From positions 1,054,001 through 1,118,000 of the forward strand of contig NZ_CP053825.1 in the NCBI RefSeq assembly GCF_013372105.1: a stretch of 64,000 nucleotides of DNA, given 5' to 3'. This document shows positions 25,437 to 33,451 of the stretch, in pieces; position 1 is the stretch's first letter, and the number at the start of each line of letters is the position of its first letter. The position numbers and the translations under genes were made by a program. Under the pieces are notes generated by a model. The model was given only the letters and a program-made list of their open reading frames with translations, did no database searches and was not told the origin of the DNA. The stretch is from Campylobacter armoricus. GTDB taxonomy: Bacteria; Campylobacterota; Campylobacteria; Campylobacterales; Campylobacteraceae.

Positions 25437-26368
25437 TATTTTTCCTTTACTGGTTGAATAGTGCAATGACCTATTTCGAAATCATTGTATAATTTTTTTG
25501 CAATATTTTTATACAAAATATCAAATTCTTCTATAGTTTTAATATCAACCCTAATATGCATTGAAACTACAAACATTTTATTTGTTATTTGAGTTATATG
25601 CAAATCAACTATCTCAAGAACTTCTCGATGTTCCAAGATAATATTATGAACTTTTGTTATATCAACTGGAGAAGCTTCAAGTAAAATATTACCACTTTGT
25701 TTTAATAAAACAACCGCCCATCTAATCAACAATAAAGATAAAATCAAAGCTAAAATTGTATCAATATATACTATATTTGTAAAATAAATTACTACTCCTC
25801 CCACAACAACAATCATGGAACCTAATAAATCACTTATCATATGTAAAAAAGCTGATTTCATATTTACATTATCTAAATTTGCACCTTTAAACATCATAAA
25901 ACCATTAATTGCATTCACAATTAATCCTAAAAATGCAATTATTATCATTGTTTTAACATCAATTTCACTAGGAGTAATTAGTTTTTCTATCGCTTCATAA
26001 ATTATAAAAAAAGCTGATAAAATAATCGTTAAAGCATTAACAAAAGCAACAAGAATTTCCAGACGAAAATATCCAAATGTTTTTTGGCAATCCTGCCATT
26101 TTTCTACAGCTATAATAGCTAAAAAACTTAATGTCAGAGCAAAAACATCTGAAAACATATGCAAAGTATCACTTAATAAAGCTAAAGAATTAGAAATAAT
26201 TGAATACACAAATTGAACAAGCATCATAGAAAAAGTCATTAAAAGAGAAATTTTTAAAATTCTTTTATCCATCGCTCTAGCATCAGTATGAGTATGAGTA
26301 TGATGATTGCAAGAATGATGATGAGAGTGCTTTTTCAATATAGGTTGATGAGATAAATAATCATGCAT
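25436..26368 (-). CDS. CDF-family divalent cation exporter (CzcD/ZitB type)
   Basis: A 310-residue cation diffusion facilitator with six membrane segments. The N-terminal tail is rich in histidine (HSHHHSCNHHTHTHTD, about 15-30). The transport site is recognisable as SLALLSDTLHMFSDVFAL (HxxxD) in segment 2 and HMISDLLGS in segment 5. A C-terminal cytoplasmic ferredoxin-like domain ends with VSMHIRVD. CDF proteins exchange Zn, Co or Cd for protons. It lies between the SMR pair (30-base gap) and the copper chaperone (TAATG overlap). Zn is most likely; metal preference cannot be read off. Confidence 0.9.
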   Translation of the reverse strand: MHDYLSHQPILKKHSHHHSCNHHTHTHTDARAMDKRILKISLLMTFSMMLVQFVYSIISNSLALLSDTLHMFSDVFALTLSFLAIIAVEKWQDCQKTFGYFRLEILVAFVNALTIILSAFFIIYEAIEKLITPSEIDVKTMIIIAFLGLIVNAINGFMMFKGANLDNVNMKSAFLHMISDLLGSMIVVVGGVVIYFTNIVYIDTILALILSLLLIRWAVVLLKQSGNILLEASPVDITKVHNIILEHREVLEIVDLHITQITNKMFVVSMHIRVDIKTIEEFDILYKNIAKKLYNDFEIGHCTIQPVKEK

Positions 26369-26398
26369 TATTTTTCCTTATAATTTAAAAATTAAAAC

Positions 26399-26713
26399 CT
26401 AAGTATTTAAAAGAATTACTGCCAATATAACTATAAAAATTCCCACAATACCGGTTTTATTTAATCTTTCTTTATATAAAACCCATCCACCAAAACAAGT
26501 ACCTATAATGCCAATGGCACCCCAAGTAGAATATGCAATACTCAATGGAATATATTCTAAACTAAAAGACAACAAAAAGAATGCTAATATTGCACAAAAA
26601 ATTGCACTAATTCCCCAAAATTTATATTTAAAACCTTCAGATTTTTTTAAAAGCAAATTAGCAATGATATCCAAAACTGCAGATATAACAATGACTAATA
26701 AATATAGCTTCAT
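26399..26713 (-). CDS. Small multidrug resistance (SMR) protein, second of a pair
   Basis: A 104-residue protein with four predicted membrane helices. It belongs to the SMR/EmrE family by size and by the pattern PLSIAYSTWGAIGIIGTCFGGWVLYKERL, which matches helix 3 and the following loop (usual AYA-W-G-G). It has no Glu in helix 1 at the EmrE E14 position as far as I can align (VISAVLDIIANLLLKKSEG has Asp instead). Its start overlaps the stop of the other SMR gene by 4 bases, so the two are coupled and probably form a hetero-oligomer. Substrate is not visible. Confidence 0.88.
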   Translation of the reverse strand: MKLYLLVIVISAVLDIIANLLLKKSEGFKYKFWGISAIFCAILAFFLLSFSLEYIPLSIAYSTWGAIGIIGTCFGGWVLYKERLNKTGIVGIFIVILAVILLNT

Positions 26714-27051
26714 TTTTCTTTTACCTCTCCTAAATTAATCATTATTATTCCTATTATAGATAAAACGATTCCTAGAATTTGAAAATTTGTCAATTCTTCT
26801 CTAAACAATACAAAAGAAACTAAAAGAATTAATACCATTCCTAAGAGTTCCCATACAGCATAGGCTATACCTATTTGAATTTTTCTTATAGCCAAACCCA
26901 TAAGAAAATAGGAAAACGCAATAAACAAAGCCATAAAAATATATCCAAAAACTTTATTTTCCATTTTTAAAAAACTTGTTCCTACTACTTCAAACACAAT
27001 AGCACCTATTAAAAAAAACCATGCAATTAAAATATCTTTTTTGATTCCCAT
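26710..27051 (-). CDS. Small multidrug resistance (SMR) protein, first of a pair
   Basis: A 113-residue SMR protein with four helices. Helix 1 reads LIGAIVFEVVGTSFLKM, with the conserved Glu that couples drug and proton binding; helix 3 reads QIGIAYAVWELLGMVLILL, where the usual Gly-rich AYA-W-GLG has a Glu-Leu. It starts the minus-strand run 27051-23129. Paired SMR genes usually encode complementary topologies. They may export quaternary ammonium compounds or small metabolites such as guanidinium; the sequence alone does not decide. Confidence 0.9.
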   Translation of the reverse strand: MGIKKDILIAWFFLIGAIVFEVVGTSFLKMENKVFGYIFMALFIAFSYFLMGLAIRKIQIGIAYAVWELLGMVLILLVSFVLFREELTNFQILGIVLSIIGIIMINLGEVKEK

Positions 27052-27197
27052 AATTTTGCCTGCTTATTTGATTTATATAGTTGTAAAATAGTAATTCTAA
27101 GAATTTAGATATTCTATCACAGCATTCTTTAAAATCAAATTTAGAGTTCTTAGTTTATACTTTTAACTTTAAAACAATAACAAGAAAGAGAGATTTT

Positions 27198-27905
27198 ATG
27201 GGAAGAGCGTTTGAATACCGCAGAGCCTCCAAAGAAGCAAGATGGGATAAAATGAGCAAACTTTTTCCAAAACTTGCAAAGGCTATACAAGTAGCAGCAA
27301 AAGAAGGTGGAGTTGATCCTGATATGAATCCAAAACTTCGTAGTGCTATAGCTACTGCAAAAGCTAATAATATGCCAAAAGACAACATAGACGCGGCTAT
27401 CAAAAGAGCAAATGGCAAAGATAGTGCAGATATTAAAAACATTCACTATGAAGGAAAAGCAGCACACGGAGCTTTAATTATCGTTGAATGTATGAGTGAT
27501 AATCCTACACGTACAGTAGCTAATGTAAAAGCAATTTTTAGCAAAAATGGTGGAGAAATTTTACAAAATGGCTCTTTGACCTTTATGTTTTCACACAAAG
27601 CTGTATTTCATCTTGAAAAATATAATGGTGATTTGGAAGAACTTGAACTAGAACTCATTGATGCAGGGCTTGAAGAGCTTGAGCAAAATGAAGAAGAGTT
27701 GCTAGTTGTAGGTGATTATACTGCTTTTGGTGAGCTTAGTAATGCTATAGAAAAAAAGGGTTTAGTGCTTAAAAAAGCAGGGCTTGAGTATCTTGCAAAC
27801 AACCCTGTAAGTTTTAGTGAAGAACAACTTCTTGATATTGAAAAATTGCTTGATAAATTAGAAGATGATGATGATGTTCAAGCGGTTTATACTAATATAG
27901 AATAG
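27198..27905 (+). CDS. yebC: YebC/PmpR-family transcriptional regulator or translation factor
   Basis: A 235-residue member of the highly conserved YebC/TACO1 family. The N-terminus [20 protein letters not shown] and the following [27 protein letters not shown] are diagnostic. Family members bind DNA or, as more recent work indicates, the ribosome, where they relieve stalling at proline stretches. The start has AAAGAGAGA upstream. The cyclophilin gene follows by 8 bases, so both are probably cotranscribed. Confidence 0.94.
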   Translation: MGRAFEYRRASKEARWDKMSKLFPKLAKAIQVAAKEGGVDPDMNPKLRSAIATAKANNMPKDNIDAAIKRANGKDSADIKNIHYEGKAAHGALIIVECMSDNPTRTVANVKAIFSKNGGEILQNGSLTFMFSHKAVFHLEKYNGDLEELELELIDAGLEELEQNEEELLVVGDYTAFGELSNAIEKKGLVLKKAGLEYLANNPVSFSEEQLLDIEKLLDKLEDDDDVQAVYTNIE

Positions 27906-27913
27906 GAGCAAAT

Positions 27914-28396
27914 ATGCTTAAAAAAATTGATACAAAAGATGCTAAAAAATATAATTTTGCTATTATAAGCACCGAAAAAGGCGATATAAAATTAGAATTA
28001 TTTCCCGATGAAGCACCACAAACTGTGTGTAATTTTGCAAATTTAGCTAATGATGGTTTTTATGATGATCTTATCTTTCATCGCGTAATACCAAATTTTG
28101 TTATACAAGGTGGTTGTCCTTATGGTATAGGTTCAGGCGGTCCTGGTTATGAAATAGAATGTGAATGTGATGGACAAAAACACAAACATTTAAGAGGTAG
28201 CTTATCTATGGCTCATGCTGGTAGGGATACTGGTGGATCGCAATTTTTCATCTGTCATAGTTCTCAACCTCATTTAGATGGGGTGCATACTATCTTTGGA
28301 CAAATCAATCCTGAAGATAAAGAAAGCTTGGAAGTACTAGATAATATTAGAGCAGGTGATAAAATTAAAACAATCCAAATTTTAGAAAAAATTTAA
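27914..28396 (+). CDS. ppi: Cyclophilin-type peptidyl-prolyl cis-trans isomerase
   Basis: A 160-residue single-domain cyclophilin without signal peptide, hence cytoplasmic. Motifs are [13 protein letters not shown] (catalytic Arg, about 54-66), the later [17 protein letters not shown] and [11 protein letters not shown], all characteristic. The usual drug-binding Trp region is replaced by His (QPHLDGVH), as in many bacterial cyclophilins. It follows yebC by 8 bases and ends 6 bases before a long stem-loop. Confidence 0.94.
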   Translation: MLKKIDTKDAKKYNFAIISTEKGDIKLELFPDEAPQTVCNFANLANDGFYDDLIFHRVIPNFVIQGGCPYGIGSGGPGYEIECECDGQKHKHLRGSLSMAHAGRDTGGSQFFICHSSQPHLDGVHTIFGQINPEDKESLEVLDNIRAGDKIKTIQILEKI

Positions 28397-28402
28397 TTCC
28401 AT

Positions 28403-28438
28403 ATCTCCTTAAAAATGTGCTATGATTTTTAAGGAGAT
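28403..28438 (+). promoter_or_regulatory. Leader stem-loop covering the ribosome-binding site of gene 28444
   Basis: ATCTCCTTAAAAAT (28403-28416) pairs perfectly over 14 bases with ATTTTTAAGGAGAT (28425-28438), leaving an 8-base loop. The 3' arm contains AAGGAG (28431-28436), the Shine-Dalgarno of the gene starting at 28444, and the 5' arm contains its exact anti-sequence CTCCTT. It could instead act as a weak terminator after ppi, but no U tail follows. Confidence 0.65.
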
Positions 28439-28443
28439 TAAGT

Positions 28444-28872
28444 ATGTATTTTATTTTTCTTTGTATTCATATTATCTGTGCTATATTTTTTATAGCTTAT
28501 GTGTTTTTTGATGTTTGCATATATCGTTTTGCTTATAAACACGAAAACAAAGAAGATTGTGATAAAATCAAAAAAGCCTATACCAAATCAAGTATTATTA
28601 TCTTTGCTAGTATTTTTATATTGCTTTTATCTAGTGGATTTTATTTGCTAAGTTTTTATGAATTTGTGTCCTTTTGGGATATTTTTAAAAGTAATCTTGG
28701 AATATTTTTATTTATTAAACTTACTTTATTGATAGCTATGCTTGGTTTAACCTTGTATTCTTTATTTTTTATAAAAATATTAAAAAGAAAAGATCCTTTA
28801 AAATCTCACTTGATTGCATTAATCTTGTGCATTTTAATAGTCATTTGTGCAAAAGCTATGCTGTATTTTTAA
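28444..28872 (+). CDS. Four-helix membrane protein, CopD-like or unknown
   Basis: A 142-residue protein with four hydrophobic segments: about 2-24, 50-72, 85-108 and 120-141. The first helix carries a His at residue 9 and the loop a Phe-Asp-Val with Tyr-Arg (FFDVCIYRFAY). This layout resembles small CopD/DUF2269-type membrane proteins, some of which bind heme or copper, but there is no decisive motif. Translation may be controlled by the stem-loop that hides AAGGAG. DedA follows after 49 bases. Function unknown. Confidence 0.7.
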   Translation: MYFIFLCIHIICAIFFIAYVFFDVCIYRFAYKHENKEDCDKIKKAYTKSSIIIFASIFILLLSSGFYLLSFYEFVSFWDIFKSNLGIFLFIKLTLLIAMLGLTLYSLFFIKILKRKDPLKSHLIALILCILIVICAKAMLYF

Positions 28873-28921
28873 AACATTAAAACTAAACCTATATCATTAA
28901 CTTAAAAAATAAAGGTTATTT

Positions 28922-29533
28922 ATGCTTAGTGATGTTATTGACTTTTTACTTACTCTTGCCAAAGATTGGGGTTATTGGGGGATTATTTTTCTTATGTTTA
29001 TTGAAAGTTCCTTTTTTCCTTTTCCTAGTGAAGTGGTTATGATACCAGCTGGATATTTGGCTCATCAAAATGACCTTAATTTTTGGTTATGTTTGCTTTG
29101 CGGGACTTTTGGAGCACTTTTAGGGGCTTTACTCAATTATTATTTGTGTTATTTTTTAGGACGCAATGTTGTTTTAAAAATATGCAAATATTTTGGAGTC
29201 AATGAAGCAAAATTTACTCAATTTGAGACATTTTTTAACAAACACGGAGAAATCTCTACTTTTAGTGGAAGATTAATCCCTGGCTTGCGTCAATACATTT
29301 CCCTACCTGCTGGACTTGCAAGAATGGATTTAAAAAAATTTATATTTTATACTGGTTTAGGAGCTGGCATTTGGTGTTTGATTTTACTTGTATTAGGCTA
29401 TGTTTTAGGAAAAAATGAAGATTTAATTAAAGAATATCTACATTTAGTCATTATTGCTTGTATTGTTTTTGCAGGTATTATTTTGACCATATATATCTAT
29501 GTTCAAAAAAGGAAAACTCATAAATCAAGCTAA
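28922..29533 (+). CDS. DedA-family membrane protein
   Basis: A 203-residue DedA/SNARE-associated (VTT domain) protein. Visible family features are the re-entrant segment FIESSFFPFPSEVVMIPAGYLA (about 22-43), with the acidic E23 and E33, and FSGRLIPGLRQYISLPAGLARM (about 117-138), with the essential Arg residues. DedA proteins flip undecaprenyl phosphate or phospholipids across the membrane and support envelope and pH homeostasis. It has AAAGG before the ATG. Confidence 0.93.
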   Translation: MLSDVIDFLLTLAKDWGYWGIIFLMFIESSFFPFPSEVVMIPAGYLAHQNDLNFWLCLLCGTFGALLGALLNYYLCYFLGRNVVLKICKYFGVNEAKFTQFETFFNKHGEISTFSGRLIPGLRQYISLPAGLARMDLKKFIFYTGLGAGIWCLILLVLGYVLGKNEDLIKEYLHLVIIACIVFAGIILTIYIYVQKRKTHKSS

Positions 29534-29703
29534 GTTTTATATTTTGAATAATTTTATTTAATATATTTTAGATTTATATTTTATTAAATACAAATATATC
29601 AATTAAGCTTTTGTTTTTATTTTTTTGCAAAAATTTTAATTTTATAAGATTTTATATTTTAAATTTGATAAAATCTTATAAAAACTATTTTCAAAGAATG
29701 TTT

Positions 29704-30480
29704 ATGAAAAAACCATCTATTCAGAATTTAACAAATTTTTTGATCGAATATATCAGCATTTTTTTAAGTGCAGGAACTTACACAGCTAGAGTAGCAAAAT
29801 GTGTCGGAAGAATAGCTAATGCTTATGGTTATGAAATTAATATGAATTTCTTCTTTCATCATACTACATTAAATATTTTTGATAAAGAAGATAACTCTAT
29901 ACAAAGAACCTATATCATACCCAATAAACACAATCATATTAATTTTAAACTTATTTTGGAGCTAAGTGCTTTAAGCTGGCAAATTCATGATCGTAAATAC
30001 AACCTAGAAGAAGCCAAGCTTTATCTTTTAAAGCTCACGCAAATTAAAAAAGCTCCATTTTTAGCTAATTTGATTTTAGTATCTATAGCAAATTCTGCAT
30101 TTTGCAGACTTTTTGGTGGAGATTTTTATGGATGTGTATTCGTATTTTTAGCTACTTTGGTAGGATTTAGTTTAAGAATTTTTCTAACTAAAATAAAAAT
30201 TGATTTACGAATTCAATATATTTTATGTTCTTTTTTGTCTTCTTTGATCGTGTTTTTTGGAGTAGATTTAAAACTTATTCAAGAGGCAAATATTGCCTTG
30301 GGTTCTAGTATATTGTATTTAATACCTGGAGTTTATTTTATAAATTCTATTATTGATATTTTAAAAGATCATATACTTATGGGACTTAGTCGCATTATTA
30401 GCGTAGCTATACTTGTATGTTGTATTGCCATTGGAATTTACACTACACTTAGCATTAATGATTTTGGAATTTTAAGATGA
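29704..30480 (+). CDS. Threonine/serine exporter, ThrE N-terminal-type subunit
   Basis: I start it at the ATG 29704 (MKKPSIQNLTNFLIEY); an open frame reaches back to 29611, but that part is AT-rich, has no ribosome site and does not look like the family. The remaining 258 residues fit the ThrE/DUF1212 fold: SAGTYTARVAKCVGRIANAYG (family pattern SGA-T-R-E---AYG), a soluble domain, then five hydrophobic segments. Together with the next gene it forms the split ThrE system found in many bacteria. The partner starts inside its stop (ATGA). Confidence 0.85.
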   Translation: MKKPSIQNLTNFLIEYISIFLSAGTYTARVAKCVGRIANAYGYEINMNFFFHHTTLNIFDKEDNSIQRTYIIPNKHNHINFKLILELSALSWQIHDRKYNLEEAKLYLLKLTQIKKAPFLANLILVSIANSAFCRLFGGDFYGCVFVFLATLVGFSLRIFLTKIKIDLRIQYILCSFLSSLIVFFGVDLKLIQEANIALGSSILYLIPGVYFINSIIDILKDHILMGLSRIISVAILVCCIAIGIYTTLSINDFGILR

Positions 30481-30989
30481 TTGATTATTCTTCTATATTA
30501 TGGGATATGTTTTTTGCAGCTCTTACTGGTTTTGGCTTTGCTTATGTGTGCAATCCACCTTTTAAAACACTTATATTATCAGCTATATTAGCCGCTATAG
30601 CTCATGGCATACGCTTTACATTAATAGGATATTTAGGTTTTCAAACCTTAGCTATTGCTACTTTTATAGCCTCTTTTAGCATAGGTTGCCTTGGCTTATT
30701 TTTAGCAAAAATCTTTAAAACTCCTGCTGAAATCATAGCTTTTCCTGCTCTCATACCTATGATACCAGGAATTTATGCTTATAAAGCAATCTTATATCTA
30801 ATTTCTTTTATACGCTCTGAAAATACAAGCGAACAAACTAGTTATTTGATTCAATTTTTTAATCATTTTTTTACTACACTTTCGGTAACTTTAGCACTAG
30901 CTGTTGGAGTAAGTGTAACCTTGCTTTTGTTTTTTGAACAAAGCTTTATGATGACAAGAAATATTAAAAAAGATAAAAACCACGATTAA
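30477..30989 (+). CDS. Threonine/serine exporter, ThrE C-terminal-type subunit (DUF3815-like)
   Basis: A 170-residue protein with five hydrophobic segments. The central FPALIPMIPGIYAYKAILYL (about 100-119) is the family motif of the small half of split ThrE exporters. It is coupled to the larger subunit by a 4-base overlap. Its last codons AAC CAC GAT TAA lie in a palindrome shared with argS on the other strand, so both proteins end in Asn-His-Asp. The exported substrate, Thr/Ser or dicarboxylates, is family inference. Confidence 0.87.
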   Translation: MIDYSSILWDMFFAALTGFGFAYVCNPPFKTLILSAILAAIAHGIRFTLIGYLGFQTLAIATFIASFSIGCLGLFLAKIFKTPAEIIAFPALIPMIPGIYAYKAILYLISFIRSENTSEQTSYLIQFFNHFFTTLSVTLALAVGVSVTLLLFFEQSFMMTRNIKKDKNHD

Positions 30990-31002
30990 ATCAATCGTGG
31001 TT
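30978..31002. terminator. Bidirectional terminator between the ThrE pair and argS
   Basis: AACCACGATT (30978-30987) and AATCGTGGTT (30993-31002) form a perfect 10-bp stem with a 5-base loop. The plus strand continues CATTTTATTTTT and the minus strand continues TTTTTATC, so both directions have U-rich tails. The hairpin overlaps the last codons of both converging genes. Confidence 0.85.
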
Positions 31003-32586
31003 CATTTTATTTTTAGCTTCAATACCCATAAGAGAAAAAGCGGTTTTAATACTCAAAGCACATACTGCAAAAAGTTTTAAAAGTTCATCTTCATTTTCTG
31101 AACCTACCACTTTATTTTCATTGTAAAATTTGTGAAACAAAGAAGCTAAATTTTTTAAATAATCAGGTATTTTTTGCAAAGCTCTTGATTCAAATGCATC
31201 ATTTAGCACAGCTTTTAAATTCAAGCTTTCAAACAAAAGATTCATACCATCTTCATTTAAACTATCAAAACTAGCATAAATAACATCATTTATATCTTTA
31301 CCTGCTTTAGCAAAAACTTGATGAATTCTTGCATGAGCATAGTTAATATAATACACAGGATTTGAACTATCTTCTTTTTTAAATTCATCTACATCAAATT
31401 CTAAATGTGTATCACATTTTTTGCTAATAAATATATATCTTAAAACATCACTACCAAGCTCTTCTAAAACATCACCCATTAAGATGAAATTTCCAGCCCT
31501 TTTACTCATCTTATAAGGTTCGCCATTTTTTAAAAGTGATACCATTTGTGCTAGGATAATTTCAAGTTTTTGACTATCATAACCTAAAAAATCCATAGCA
31601 GCTTTCATTCTAGCTATATAGCCATGATGGTCAGCCCCCCATATATTAATACACTTATCATAACCTCGACTCATTTTATCTTTATGATAAACTATATCAG
31701 CAGCTAAATATGTTCCTTTACCATCGTCTTTAATAATTACGCGATCTTTTTCATCGCCTTTAGCACTTGATGCAAGCCAAATTTTACTTTCTTTCTCATA
31801 AATTCCACCATGCTCTTTTAAAGCATTTAAGGTATTTTCTAATTCATTATAATAGCTTGTCTCACTCACATAAGCATCAATAAATATCTTTGCATCAGCT
31901 AAATTCTGTTTGATAATTTTTAGCATCTTATCCTTAGCCCAAATAGCTAATTGCGGGATATTTTTTTCTATAAAAAAACCTTTTTCAAATTCAACAAAAG
32001 CTTCTTTTGCAATATCGCTAATATATTCACCTTTATAATACTCTTCAGGATATTTTACTTGCTCTTTTAAACAATGCTCTTTCACTGCAAGTAAAATAGA
32101 AAGTCCTAAAAGATAAATTTGATTACCTGCATCATTAACATAATATTCTGTATCAAATTTATAACCTAAATGTCTTGCTACTCTAGTTAAAGTATCACCA
32201 AAAATAGCACCCCTAGCATGACCTATATGCAAAGGACCAGTTGGATTTGCACTAACATACTCGAGCAAGAAACTTTCATTTTTTTGTTTATCTTTTGCAA
32301 AATTTTCTCTATTTTCTAAAGCTTGAGTTGCTAAAGAATTTAAAAAAGATCTTGAAAGTTTAAAATTTACATAGCCATTAAGTGCTTCAACACTTTCAAA
32401 ACACTCACAATCTTTCACCTTAATAACAATATCATTGGCGATTATCATGGGATTTTGCTTTAATTCTTTAGCCAAAGAAAAAGCCAAAGGTGTAGCAAAA
32501 TGTGCTAAATTTTTATTTTTAGGATTTTCTAAAATAAAATCTTTTCCTAGTTTTTCTTTAATTTCTTTATAAACTAAAGTTTTCAA
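30991..32586 (-). CDS. argS: Arginyl-tRNA synthetase
   Basis: A 531-residue class I synthetase. An N-terminal Add domain is followed by the catalytic signature PLHIGHARGAIFGD (HIGH about residues 118-121), the KMSK-equivalent KMSKRAGNF, and a C-terminal anticodon-binding helical domain with YYINYAHARIHQVF. It charges tRNA-Arg. TatA lies 9 bases upstream in the same direction, so it is probably the last gene of a gmk-tatA-argS run. The stop lies within the terminator palindrome. Confidence 0.97.
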   Translation of the reverse strand: MKTLVYKEIKEKLGKDFILENPKNKNLAHFATPLAFSLAKELKQNPMIIANDIVIKVKDCECFESVEALNGYVNFKLSRSFLNSLATQALENRENFAKDKQKNESFLLEYVSANPTGPLHIGHARGAIFGDTLTRVARHLGYKFDTEYYVNDAGNQIYLLGLSILLAVKEHCLKEQVKYPEEYYKGEYISDIAKEAFVEFEKGFFIEKNIPQLAIWAKDKMLKIIKQNLADAKIFIDAYVSETSYYNELENTLNALKEHGGIYEKESKIWLASSAKGDEKDRVIIKDDGKGTYLAADIVYHKDKMSRGYDKCINIWGADHHGYIARMKAAMDFLGYDSQKLEIILAQMVSLLKNGEPYKMSKRAGNFILMGDVLEELGSDVLRYIFISKKCDTHLEFDVDEFKKEDSSNPVYYINYAHARIHQVFAKAGKDINDVIYASFDSLNEDGMNLLFESLNLKAVLNDAFESRALQKIPDYLKNLASLFHKFYNENKVVGSENEDELLKLFAVCALSIKTAFSLMGIEAKNKMNHD

Positions 32587-32595
32587 TGTTTTACC

Positions 32596-32835
32596 TTAAG
32601 CTTTTTTTGCTTCTTCATTGTTTTCTTTTGCAAGAACATCTTTTTCATTGATTTTTTCAATTTTTTGTGTATCATCTCGCACTATTTTCTTATCATCTTC
32701 AGTATTCATTTCATCTTTAAAAGTTTTAATACCTTTTCCCAAACCCTTAGCAAGTTCTGGAATTTTTTTTGCACCAAAAAGCAACACTACAATAAGTAAT
32801 ATAATCAACCATTGGGTTCCGCTTGGCATATGCAT
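32596..32835 (-). CDS. tatA: Sec-independent protein translocase TatA
   Basis: A 79-residue protein: a short N-terminal membrane helix (about 8-24, [15 protein letters not shown]), the [20 protein letters not shown] amphipathic region that is the TatA/E hallmark, and a charged, disordered tail. TatA oligomerises to form the path for folded proteins. Three Tat-type substrates are visible in this window: PetA, MsrP and the SpdH-like protein. tatB and tatC are elsewhere. The gmk stop is one base from its start. Confidence 0.95.
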   Translation of the reverse strand: MHMPSGTQWLIILLIVVLLFGAKKIPELAKGLGKGIKTFKDEMNTEDDKKIVRDDTQKIEKINEKDVLAKENNEEAKKA

Positions 32836-32836
32836 T

Positions 32837-33451
32837 TTATTCTCCTTTGTTCCATTGAATTTGAATTTGTTTTAAATCATATTTTTTGCTTTTTAATTTT
32901 GAAGCCTCAAAAATTGCTTCCAATTGTCTATAGCTTTTTTCAAGATCATCGTTTATGATTAAAAAATCGTATTGATCTAAATAAGCCATTTCGTCACTAG
33001 CATTCTCTAATCTTTTGCTAATATCTTCTATTTTATCAGTATTTCGCTTAATTAATCTTTTTTCAAGTTCTTTTTTATTTTTAGTGGTAATAAATACAGA
33101 AGTTATATAATCTGACATTTTTTCTTTAGCTATACAAAAACCTTGTACATCTATATCAAAAATAATACTTTTACCTTCTTGCAATGCTTTTTTTACGGGT
33201 ATTAAAGAGGTGCCATAGTAATTTTTATGCACCAAAGCCCATTCTAAAAATTCGCCCTTTTCTATGCCTTGTTTAAATTCCTTTTCACTAATAAAAAAAT
33301 AATCTACTCCATTTTTTTCACTTTCTCTTGGAGCTCTTGTTGTGCTTGAAATAGAAAAATAAATATTATCTTTTTCTTTAAAAAGTCTTTGAAGCAAAGT
33401 GCTTTTACCTGCTCCACTTGGTCCTGAAATAACTAAAATTTGACCACTCAA
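32837..33451 (-). CDS. gmk: Guanylate kinase
   Basis: A 204-residue enzyme that phosphorylates GMP to GDP. The P-loop [12 protein letters not shown] is at residues 10-21; [23 protein letters not shown] (about 33-55) is the GMP-binding segment with the usual R-PR-GE-G-DY pattern. The C-terminal lid ends with a longer lysine-rich tail. It overlaps the acidic protein gene by 4 bases (ATGA) and leads into tatA and argS. Confidence 0.96.
   Translation of the reverse strand: MSGQILVISGPSGAGKSTLLQRLFKEKDNIYFSISSTTRAPRESEKNGVDYFFISEKEFKQGIEKGEFLEWALVHKNYYGTSLIPVKKALQEGKSIIFDIDVQGFCIAKEKMSDYITSVFITTKNKKELEKRLIKRNTDKIEDISKRLENASDEMAYLDQYDFLIINDDLEKSYRQLEAIFEASKLKSKKYDLKQIQIQWNKGE

Noticed and set aside
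29611-29703. Longer N-terminus for the ThrE subunit
   Set aside because: The extra residues are Phe/Asn-rich AT-biased sequence with no ribosome site, and the family match begins after 29704.
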